Below, piece by piece: positions 1 through 5,911 of a stretch of DNA of 8,510 bases. Each line of letters begins with the position of its first letter. Positions within the stretch are counted from its first letter, which is position 1. The notes under the pieces were generated by a model that saw nothing but the letters and a program-made list of their open reading frames with translations, had not been told where the DNA came from and did no database searches. The translations under genes were made by a program, and so were the position numbers. Source of the stretch: Actinomycetes bacterium (GTDB lineage Bacteria > Actinomycetota > Actinomycetes > Actinomycetales > Cellulomonadaceae); assembly GCA_023462275.1 (NCBI GenBank), contig JAEWYD010000310.1, forward strand, positions 1 through 8,510. The letters are read 5' to 3'.

Positions 1-1244
1 GCCTTGAACTGGTCCATGTCGACGAACAGGACGCTCACGTACGACCCGACGGGCTCGTCGAGCGCCGCCTCGAGGGCCGCCCAGAAGGCGGCCCGGTTCG
101 CGAGCCCGGTCAGCGCGTCGGTGCTCGCCCGAGCGGTGAGCTGGCCGTGCGCCTCGGCGACGGCGTACGCCAGCGCCATGTGGTTGGCCAGGTTCTGCAG
201 CGCGCGCACGACGGCGAGCGGCACGGCGTCGGGCGCGCCGACCAGGAGCCAGCTGCGCACGTCGAGGCGGTCGACGAGAGGCAGCGACAGCGACAGCCAG
301 ACGCACGGCTCGCCGGCGGCGGCGTCGAGCACCGCGGCGTCCAGGACGGGCCGCTGCACGGACCCCGCCTGGTCATGCGGACCGGCCACCAGGAACCCCG
401 GCAGGCGTCGGGGCTGGTCGGCCCACGGGCCCCGCAGGCCCATGACGGCGAGCTCCGCGCCGTCCTCGTCCACCTTGGCGATGCGCAGGCCGGGCACGGC
501 GTCGCAGAACTCCTGGTCGGCCCGCGCCGCGAGGGCACGGATGGCGGCGTCCTCGGTCTGGCCGATCAGCTCCGCGGTGGCGCGGGCGTAGACGTCACCG
601 ACCCGCTCCGCGCGCTCGCGGTCCACCAGCATCATCGCCAGCCGCCGGGCGACGACGACGGTGATGACGAGCATCGGAACCACCGAGAGCACGTGCAGGC
701 CCTCGGCGTCGCCGGCGTGGCCGAGCACCCTCGGCCACGCGACGACCGCCGCGGCCAGCGCCGCCGCGTACGCGACGGGGCGCAGGTAGGCCCGCACGAC
801 GTCCCCGTACAGGGACCGGAACCACAGCGCCGAGACCAGCACCGGGAAGAGCGCCGACGGCGGGTGGCTGGCGAGGGCGAACGCGAAGACGGCGACGACG
901 TCGACGGCATCCGCGAGGAGGCCCACGCGACGCCGCCGGTACGTGAGAACCCACGAGGCCGCGAGCGCGACGGACGCCGCCAGGAGCAGGCCGCGGTCCG
1001 CCCAGCTGCCGGCGAAGAAGGGGAACGGCAGGGTGACACCGAGCGTCACCGTGGCGAGGAACCCGAACAGCCGGCGCGTGGCGGGACGCACCCGCGGCTG
1101 GCGGGTCGTCGCGCCGCGCACGTCGAGCGGCCGCAGGAGCCACCGAAGGCGCGCCAGCAGACCCGGCGTCGGGGACGCCGGCGACGTCGGGCGAGGGTCG
1201 CGCGCCTCGGGGGCAGGCGTGCGACGGGGGGTCTCGTGCGGCAC
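1..1244 (-). CDS. Membrane-bound GAF-GGDEF protein, putative diguanylate cyclase (partial, C-terminus beyond window)
   Basis: Probably makes cyclic di-GMP from two GTP in response to a cytoplasmic or membrane signal. Reading the minus strand from a GTG at 1244 gives 414 codons up to the window edge. After a proline-rich N-terminus (1-28) there are about six hydrophobic segments (roughly 59-79, 86-102, 112-126, 130-143, 156-172, 184-202). A soluble GAF-like region follows (about 215-360), and then the start of a GGDEF domain: TDALTGLANR at 375-384 and VLFVDMDQFK at 405-414. These two motifs are typical of the domain's first helix and first strand. The GG(D/E)EF active-site loop lies outside the window, so cyclase activity cannot be judged. 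The GTG is the first start codon after the in-frame stop near 1371; a weak GAAGG lies 5-8 bases upstream. Family membership is solid; the start and enzymatic activity are less certain. Confidence 0.85.
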   Translation of the reverse strand, partial: MPHETPRRTPAPEARDPRPTSPASPTPGLLARLRWLLRPLDVRGATTRQPRVRPATRRLFGFLATVTLGVTLPFPFFAGSWADRGLLLAASVALAASWVLTYRRRRVGLLADAVDVVAVFAFALASHPPSALFPVLVSALWFRSLYGDVVRAYLRPVAYAAALAAAVVAWPRVLGHAGDAEGLHVLSVVPMLVITVVVARRLAMMLVDRERAERVGDVYARATAELIGQTEDAAIRALAARADQEFCDAVPGLRIAKVDEDGAELAVMGLRGPWADQPRRLPGFLVAGPHDQAGSVQRPVLDAAVLDAAAGEPCVWLSLSLPLVDRLDVRSWLLVGAPDAVPLAVVRALQNLANHMALAYAVAEAHGQLTARASTDALTGLANRAAFWAALEAALDEPVGSYVSVLFVDMDQFK

Positions 1245-1354
1245 GGGAGCCTTCGGGGGGAGGGCAGGAGCGGGACGCGGTGCGCACCCGTGTCGCGTCG
1301 GGTGCGCTGCACCATTCCTATCGGCACGACCCCCGCACCGCTGAACGTTCCGAC

Positions 1355-1380
1355 CCCAGCCGGTCGGTCACCGGCCAGGG
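1355..1380 (-). terminator. Possible terminator stem-loop spanning the stop codon of the VOC gene
   Basis: GCCGGT (1359-1364) and ACCGGC (1370-1375) form a six-base-pair stem with a five-base loop. It can extend by CCC/GGG (1355-1357 with 1378-1380) across a small internal loop. The stem overlaps the TGA at 1368-1370 and has no T-run after it. It is only a candidate, because high-GC actinobacteria often have such stems without a U-tract and chance stems are also common at this GC. Confidence 0.3.
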
Positions 1381-1859
1381 TCGCCGTCGCCCTCGAACGC
1401 GGTGCGGATCGCGTCGATGTCGAGCTTGCCCTGGCCGAGCATGCACGCCATCGCCCTGGCGCCGGCCTCCCCGGGCGCGAAGACGAGCTCGTCGAGACCG
1501 GCGGGGACCACCTGCCAGGCGACGCCGAAGCGGTCGCGCAGCCAGCCGCACTGGCTCGGCGTGCCGCCGTCCGCGAGGAGCGCGTCCCAGTAGTGGTCGA
1601 CCTCGGCCTGGTCGGCGCACTCGAGGAAGAACGAGAACGCCTCGTCGAGCGTGAAGCTCGGCCCGGCGTTGAGCGCGGTCACGCGGTGGCCGGCCACCTC
1701 CAGCTCGACGACGAAGGCGGCGCCCTCCTCGACGTCGGGCACCCCCGCGGGAGCGCGGCGTACGGACAGGATCCGCGAGCCCGGGACGATCGACGTCCAG
1801 AAGGTCGCGGCCTCCTCGGCCTGGTGGTCGAACCAGAGGTGCGTGTGGACGGTGGGCAT
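1368..1859 (-). CDS. VOC superfamily protein, PhnB-like
   Basis: A 163-residue protein of the vicinal-oxygen-chelate (glyoxalase/bleomycin-resistance/dioxygenase) fold. It most resembles the PhnB-like subfamily, which databases often mislabel as '3-demethylubiquinone-9 3-methyltransferase'. Supporting features are the N-terminal HTHLWFDHQAEEAATFW, the GSRILSV segment, a second-module SFFLECADQAEVDHYWDAL, RFGVAWQVVP, and the C-terminal helix ACMLGQGKLDIDAI, where the family usually has 'M.MKKID'. Length is normal for a single PhnB-like domain. The substrate is unknown: members include metal-dependent enzymes and ligand-binding proteins, and I cannot assign either. The ATG at 1859 has a strong AAGGAGGA seven to eight bases upstream. 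It lies downstream of folD on the same strand but behind a 13-bp hairpin, so it may be a separate transcription unit. Confidence 0.88.
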   Translation of the reverse strand: MPTVHTHLWFDHQAEEAATFWTSIVPGSRILSVRRAPAGVPDVEEGAAFVVELEVAGHRVTALNAGPSFTLDEAFSFFLECADQAEVDHYWDALLADGGTPSQCGWLRDRFGVAWQVVPAGLDELVFAPGEAGARAMACMLGQGKLDIDAIRTAFEGDGDPGR

Positions 1860-1864
1860 GACGG

Positions 1865-1872
1865 TCCTCCTT
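1865..1872 (-). promoter_or_regulatory. Strong Shine-Dalgarno of the VOC gene, abutting a hairpin
   Basis: On the minus strand AAGGAGGA lies just upstream of the ATG at 1859. Its first base directly follows the downstream arm of the hairpin at 1873-1909. This confirms the start codon and places a stable stem right beside the ribosome binding site. Confidence 0.75.
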
Positions 1873-1909
1873 CGTCGGGGTCGGTCAGCAGTACCGACCG
1901 ACCCCGACG
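1873..1909. terminator. 13-bp perfect inverted repeat between folD and the VOC gene
   Basis: CGTCGGGGTCGGT (1873-1885) is the exact reverse complement of ACCGACCCCGACG (1897-1909), with an 11-base loop. It starts only seven bases after the folD stop (TGA at 1917-1919, minus strand), where a terminator for the glyA-folD operon is expected. No T-run follows on the minus strand; AAGGAGG, the next gene's ribosome binding site, comes instead. It could be a U-tract-less terminator, an mRNA 3'-end stabiliser, or an attenuating structure for the VOC gene. Confidence 0.6.
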
Positions 1910-1916
1910 GGAGGAC

Positions 1917-2825
1917 TCATCGGGTCGGGGTCGCTCCGGCGGCGCGCTCCGCGGTGTCGACGACGTTGGCAAGCAGCATCGCGCGCGTCATCGGCCCGAC
2001 GCCGCCCGGGTTCGGGGACAGCCACGCGGCGACCTCCCGCGCGGCGGGTTCGACGTCGCCCACCAGGCGCGCCTTGCCCGTCTCCTCGTCCACGACGCGC
2101 GAGACGCCGACGTCGAGCACGACGGCGCCCGGCGCGAGGTCCGCGGCGCGCACGATGCCGGGCACGCCCGCCGCCGCCACCACGACGTCGGCCTGCCGCA
2201 GGTGCGCGGCGAGGTCGCGGGTGCCGGTGTGCGTGAGGGTGACGGTGGCGTTGTGCTCGCGCCGGGTCAGCAGGAGCCCGATGGAGCGACCCACCGTGGT
2301 GCCGCGCCCGACCACGACGACGTGCTTGCCGGCCACGGAGATCCCGTACCGCCCGAGGAGCTCCAGCACGGCGCGCGGCGTGCAAGGCAGTGGCGAGTCG
2401 ATGGGCTCGTTCACCCGCAGCACGAGGCGCCCGAGGTTGGTCGGGTGCAGGCCGTCGGCGTCCTTGGCCGGGTCGATCCGCTCGAGGACGGCGTTGGTGT
2501 CGATGCCCTTCGGCAGCGGCAGCTGGACGATGTAGCCGGTGCACGCCGGGTCGGCGTTGAGCCGGTCGACGGCGGCCTCGACGTCGGCCTGCGAGGCGTC
2601 CGCGGGCAGGTCCTCGCGGATGGAGGCGATGCCGACCTCTGCGCAGTCCCGGTGCTTGCCGGCGACGTACGCGACCGAGCCGGGGTCCTCGCCGACGAGC
2701 ACCGTGCCGAGCCCCGGCACGACGCCGCGCTCGCGCAGGACCGCCACGCGCTCCGCCAGCTCCGCCTTGACCTGGGCGGCGACCGCCTTGCCGTCGAGGA
2801 GCTGCGCCGTCACTGGGCCCGTCAC
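1917..2825 (-). CDS. folD: Bifunctional methylene-tetrahydrofolate dehydrogenase / methenyl-tetrahydrofolate cyclohydrolase
   Basis: FolD oxidises 5,10-methylene-THF with NADP+ to 5,10-methenyl-THF and hydrolyses it to 10-formyl-THF, the one-carbon donor for purine synthesis and initiator-tRNA formylation. Counting from the GTG at 2813, the catalytic residues fall where the family has them: Tyr49 and Lys53 (YVAGK), Gln97 (VQLPLP) and Asp120 (DADGLHP), one residue before the E. coli positions. The Rossmann-like loop VVVVGRGTTVGRS and the C-terminal PGGVGPMT are also present. The gene is complete. Two GTG starts are possible: 2825, overlapping the glyA stop as GTGA and giving 302 residues, or 2813, giving 298 residues with MTAQLLDGK aligning to the usual N-terminus. 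Neither has a strong Shine-Dalgarno, so translation is probably coupled to glyA. I list the overlapping start; the protein alignment favours 2813. Confidence 0.96.
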   Translation of the reverse strand: MTGPVTAQLLDGKAVAAQVKAELAERVAVLRERGVVPGLGTVLVGEDPGSVAYVAGKHRDCAEVGIASIREDLPADASQADVEAAVDRLNADPACTGYIVQLPLPKGIDTNAVLERIDPAKDADGLHPTNLGRLVLRVNEPIDSPLPCTPRAVLELLGRYGISVAGKHVVVVGRGTTVGRSIGLLLTRREHNATVTLTHTGTRDLAAHLRQADVVVAAAGVPGIVRAADLAPGAVVLDVGVSRVVDEETGKARLVGDVEPAAREVAAWLSPNPGGVGPMTRAMLLANVVDTAERAAGATPTR

Positions 2826-4102
2826 TGAGCCAGGCCCGGGTAGAGCGGGAAGTCCGCGGTCAGCTTCGCGACGCGCGCGCGCAGCGCCGCGACGTCGGCA
2901 GCCTGGCCCGCCACGAGCGCCGTCGCGATGATGTCTGCGACCTCGCGGAACTCGGCGTCGCCGAAGCCGCGCGTGGCGAGCGCCGGGGTGCCGATGCGCA
3001 GGCCCGAGGTGACGCGCGGCGGGCGCGGGTCGAACGGGACGGCGTTGCGGTTCACGGTGATGCCCGCGTCGTGCAGGAGGTCCTCGGCCTGCTGGCCGTC
3101 GAGCGGCGACTCGCGCAGGTCGACGAGCACCAGGTGGACGTCGGTGCCGCCCGTCAGGACGGAGACGCCGGCGCCGGCGACGTCGGGCGCGGACAGGCGC
3201 TCGGCGAGGATCTGCGCGCCGTCGAGCGTGCGCTGCTGGCGGGCGCGGAACTCCTCGGTGGCGGCGATCTTGAAGGCGGTCGCCTTGGCGGCGACGACGT
3301 GCATGAGGGGGCCGCCCTGCTGACCCGGGAAGACCGCGGAGTCGATCTTCTTGGCGTGCTCCTCCTTGCACAGGATGAAGCCGGAGCGCGGGCCGCCGAT
3401 GGTCTTGTGCACGGTCGAGGAGACGACGTCGGCGTGCGGCACGGGCGACGGGTGCAGGCCCGCGGCCACGAGGCCGGCGAAGTGCGCCATGTCCACCCAG
3501 AGCGCGGCGCCCACCTCGCGCGCGATCTCGGCGAACGCCGCGAAGTCGAGGTGCCGCGGGTAGGCGGACCAGCCGGCGATGATGACGCGCGGCCGGTGCT
3601 CGAGGGCCTTCGCCCGGACCACGTCCATGTCCACGCGGAAGGTCTGCGGGTCGACCTGGTACGAGGCGACGTCGTACAGGCGGCCCGAGAAGTTGATCTT
3701 CATGCCGTGCGTGAGGTGGCCGCCGTGGGCCAGCTCCATGCCCAGGATCGGGTCGCCGGCCGAGGCGAGCGCGTGCAGGACGGCGGCGTTCGCCTGGGCG
3801 CCGGCGTGCGGCTGGACGTTCGCGTGGTCCGCGCCGAACAGCGCCTTGGCCCGCTCGATCGCGAGGTTCTCGGCGACGTCGACGAACTCGCAGCCGCCGT
3901 AGTAACGCTTGCCCGGGTAGCCCTCGGCGTACTTGTTGGTGAGCACGGAGCCCTGGGCCTGGAGGACGGCGCGCGGCACGAAGTTCTCGCTCGCGATCAT
4001 CTCGAGCGTCTCGCGCTGGCGGCCCAGCTCGGACTCCAGGACGGCGGCGATCTCGGGGTCGACCTCGGACAGCGGGGCGTCCATCAGGGGGTTGGTGGTC
4101 AT
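2822..4102 (-). CDS. glyA: Serine hydroxymethyltransferase
   Basis: A PLP-dependent cytoplasmic enzyme that transfers the serine hydroxymethyl group to THF, giving glycine and 5,10-methylene-THF, the substrate of FolD encoded next. The 426 residues match the family's normal length. Diagnostic segments in order are MIASENFVP (35-43), KYAEGYPGKRYYGG (57-70), the HGGHLTHG region (126-133), VDMAHFAGLVAAG (203-215) with the cofactor-contacting Asp204 and His207, and STVHKTIGGPRSG around Lys233, the PLP Schiff-base lysine. RIGTPALATRG lies near the C-terminus. The ATG at 4102 is preceded by GAGGAG at a suitable distance. The gene heads an operon with folD (four-base overlap). A ZTP riboswitch and a Shine-Dalgarno-masking hairpin lie in its leader, so expression is likely tied to 10-formyl-THF and purine status. 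Confidence 0.97.
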   Translation of the reverse strand: MTTNPLMDAPLSEVDPEIAAVLESELGRQRETLEMIASENFVPRAVLQAQGSVLTNKYAEGYPGKRYYGGCEFVDVAENLAIERAKALFGADHANVQPHAGAQANAAVLHALASAGDPILGMELAHGGHLTHGMKINFSGRLYDVASYQVDPQTFRVDMDVVRAKALEHRPRVIIAGWSAYPRHLDFAAFAEIAREVGAALWVDMAHFAGLVAAGLHPSPVPHADVVSSTVHKTIGGPRSGFILCKEEHAKKIDSAVFPGQQGGPLMHVVAAKATAFKIAATEEFRARQQRTLDGAQILAERLSAPDVAGAGVSVLTGGTDVHLVLVDLRESPLDGQQAEDLLHDAGITVNRNAVPFDPRPPRVTSGLRIGTPALATRGFGDAEFREVADIIATALVAGQAADVAALRARVAKLTADFPLYPGLAQ

Positions 4103-4106
4103 GTCT

Positions 4107-4124
4107 CTCCTCGCGGATCAGGAG
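4107..4124 (-). promoter_or_regulatory. Anti-Shine-Dalgarno hairpin in the glyA leader (riboswitch expression platform)
   Basis: On the minus strand CTCCT (4124-4120) pairs perfectly with AGGAG (4111-4107), the core of the glyA ribosome binding site, across an eight-base loop. Closing this stem would hide the binding site. It sits about 40 bases after the riboswitch aptamer, so translational control is the simplest reading. A second possible stem, CGCCCAC/GTGG-U-GCG (4160-4142), lies between the two and may take part in switching. The pairing is seen directly; the mechanism is inferred. Confidence 0.5.
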
Positions 4125-4165
4125 TGCGGGCCGCGCGGGCGCGCACCACCGGTGTGGGCGACCCG

Positions 4166-4246
4166 GGCCCAGGCGTACGACCCTTCGTCGACTGCTGCGC
4201 CGCTCCCCGGTGGTGACCCACCTGTTCCGCCAGTCGCGACCCGGCC
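4166..4246 (-). promoter_or_regulatory. ZTP riboswitch (pfl motif) upstream of glyA-folD
   Basis: The minus strand carries the conserved ZTP-aptamer core. CGACTGGCGGAAC (4236-4224) is followed by a GGTGG/CCACC hairpin with a GTCA loop (4222-4209), then GGGGAGCG (4208-4201), and after a variable insert the 3' signature CGCCTGGGC (4175-4167). A short first stem, CCGG/CTGG (4243-4240 with 4233-4230), precedes the core. The order and spacing match the published class, whose members bind ZTP and ZMP (AICAR monophosphate) and commonly precede purine and folate genes, including glyA and folD. Ligand binding normally turns expression on. Here that would raise 10-formyl-THF supply when purine synthesis stalls at the formylation step. 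It lies 64 bases ahead of the glyA start. Confidence 0.92.
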
Positions 4247-4313
4247 CAGGGTACCAACCGCGCGGCCCCACCTCCCACGCTTATCCGCGCAGCGGCCGGC
4301 GCCTCAGCCCACC
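4247..4313 (-). promoter_or_regulatory. Gap between the SLH gene and the riboswitch; expected promoter of glyA-folD
   Basis: About 67 bases separate the SLH gene stop from the aptamer. A promoter for glyA is expected here, or just inside the end of the SLH gene. The only -10-like string on the minus strand is GATAAG/TAAGCG near 4280-4288, with no convincing -35 at 16-18 bases. A GCGC...GCGC imperfect stem upstream of it could end the SLH transcript. Nothing here is firm. Confidence 0.2.
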
Positions 4314-5879
4314 TCAACCCGTGGTGACCGGGCCCATCCGGACGACCTCGAACGCGCTGCCGGGCACGTCCTTGAGGGTGTTCAGCTGGTCGTCGTCCCA
4401 GCGCGCGTCGGGCGTGCCGGAGACGTACCAGTCGGAGCCGTTGTCGGCGAGGATCATCCCGTACGTCTGCATCGCGCGCAGGATCACCCGGGCCTGCTCG
4501 GGGTACCCGGAGACGTCGAAGTCCGCCCGCAGCCGCACCCGCATCCCCATGGGCGGCAGGGCCGGGTCCGGGTCGTCGCTGGCGAAGTGCCGGGCCGGCG
4601 GCACGTACGCCCGCCGCGTGCGGTCCACCGTGAACCGGATGGCGTGGTCGATGTGGCCCGCGGCGACCTCGTCGTAGCGCACCAGGCCGGGCAGGATCGG
4701 CAGTCCGGCCGCGTCGGCGCTGGTCCAGCCCGCCGGCCGCGTGGTCCCGGCGTCGAGGTCGAAGACCGCGCCGCTGCCCGCGCGCCACGACCCGTCCGGC
4801 TGGGGACGGGCGTCGTAGAGCTCGTACAGCAGGTGCGTGCCCGCGTCGACGACCAGGACGTGCCGGTCGCCGTCAGAGCCCGCGCCACCCTCGATCGGTG
4901 CGTCCCGCGGGATCGGGTACGGGCCCGGGTCGGACTCGTCGTCGTAGGCGAAGGTGACCGGCACCATCGGCTGGCCGGGCGGGACGACGACGTACGGGAT
5001 CCCGAACGGACCGCCGTCCCAGTCGGCGCCGAAGTCCATGTGCAGGGTGTCCGACGCCCCGATCGAGGCGATGAGGGTGCCCGACGCCGGGTCCACGGGC
5101 GCGTCGGCCACCGACGTGTTCCAGGGGTCGGTGGCCGGGAACGGCCGGAAGCCGAGCGGCGCCATCGGCCCGACCTGCGGGGCGGGCGTCGGGAGCACCC
5201 CCGCGAGGACCGCGCGGTAGAGGAACGCCGCCATGGCCTGGCGCTCGATGCTCGCGGCCGGGCGGTACGTACCGTCCGGCCACCCCGTGCTCAGACCCGT
5301 CCCGGCGAGCCACGCCACGGCACCGCAGAACGGGTTGCCGGGGGCGACGTCGGTGAACGGCGGCGCCGAGCAGGCCGGCGCGTCCGCGCCGCCGTGGGCC
5401 AGCCGGTACAGGAACGCGGCCATCGCCTCGCGCGTCACTGGCGAGGCGGGCCGGAACGTCCCGTCGGGCCACCCCGTGGTCACCCGGGCGCCGGCCAGCC
5501 AGGCGATCTCCCCGCAGAACGGGTGCCCGGCGGGCACGTCCACGAACGCGGCTGCCGTGCAGCGGGGCGCCTGCGCGCCGTCGTGCGTCACGCGGTACAG
5601 GAAGGCGGCCACGGCGTCGCGGTTGATCGGGTCCAGCCCGCGGAACGTCCCGTCGGGGTACCCGCGCACGACGCCGTGGTCGGCCAGCCACCCGATCGCG
5701 TCCGCGAAGGGCTGGCCCGGGAGCACGTCGCCGAAGGACGCGGCCAGCAGGCGGTCCGCCGCAGGCGCGGCGGTCGCCGGTCCGACGAGGGTCAGCGCGG
5801 CCACGGCCACCGCCGTCACGACCGCGGCGAGCGGGCCGGCCGCACGGGCGCGGACCCCGGCCGACATCCTGCGCCCCAT
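4314..5879 (-). CDS. Secreted protein with three SLH repeats and a conserved C-terminal domain of unknown function
   Basis: Probably a cell-envelope-anchored exported protein of 521 residues. A signal peptide is clear: basic MGRRMSAGVRAR, a hydrophobic stretch at 17-33, and an Ala-rich cleavage region near 35-41. Three SLH-type repeats follow at about 47-99, 110-162 and 173-225. Each has F.DV, a WLA segment, a G(Y/W)PDGT(F/Y)R turn and AFLYR. Repeats 2 and 3 carry paired cysteines fifteen residues apart (107/122 and 170/185), likely disulfides. Residues 240-521 form one conserved-looking domain rich in Asp, Gly, Trp and Tyr: DWDGGPFGIPYVVV (286-299), HLLYELYDA (349-357), GHIDHAIRF (408-416) and TYGMILADNGSDWY (472-485). 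I recall similar domains in bacterial secreted proteins but know no firm activity. ATG 5879 has GAGGGGG six bases upstream. SLH repeats usually bind secondary cell-wall polymers. It lies 32 bases downstream of the GNAT gene, possibly cotranscribed. Confidence 0.9.
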   Translation of the reverse strand: MGRRMSAGVRARAAGPLAAVVTAVAVAALTLVGPATAAPAADRLLAASFGDVLPGQPFADAIGWLADHGVVRGYPDGTFRGLDPINRDAVAAFLYRVTHDGAQAPRCTAAAFVDVPAGHPFCGEIAWLAGARVTTGWPDGTFRPASPVTREAMAAFLYRLAHGGADAPACSAPPFTDVAPGNPFCGAVAWLAGTGLSTGWPDGTYRPAASIERQAMAAFLYRAVLAGVLPTPAPQVGPMAPLGFRPFPATDPWNTSVADAPVDPASGTLIASIGASDTLHMDFGADWDGGPFGIPYVVVPPGQPMVPVTFAYDDESDPGPYPIPRDAPIEGGAGSDGDRHVLVVDAGTHLLYELYDARPQPDGSWRAGSGAVFDLDAGTTRPAGWTSADAAGLPILPGLVRYDEVAAGHIDHAIRFTVDRTRRAYVPPARHFASDDPDPALPPMGMRVRLRADFDVSGYPEQARVILRAMQTYGMILADNGSDWYVSGTPDARWDDDQLNTLKDVPGSAFEVVRMGPVTTG

Positions 5880-5911
5880 CGGTCACCCCCTCGTGACGGC
5901 GTCCACGTCGG

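Noticed and set aside
1314..1351. GGAAC on the minus strand (1351-1347) within the GAACGTTC palindrome (1343-1350), considered as an ECF-sigma -35 or LexA-type box for the GGDEF gene
   Set aside because: No matching -10 element sits at a proper distance, and the palindrome lacks the four-base spacer of the actinobacterial LexA box (GAAC-N4-GTTC).
147..2828. An 893-codon open frame on the plus strand opposite the GGDEF, VOC and folD genes
   Set aside because: It crosses three recognisable minus-strand genes, is very rich in Arg, Gly, His and Val, and shows no domain. Such frames are typical antisense shadows in high-GC DNA.
2826..4271. Upstream extension of the folD frame through glyA, giving a 784-residue product
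   Set aside because: The extension is the off-frame reading of glyA and the riboswitch leader; only the part from about 2825 downward looks like a real protein.
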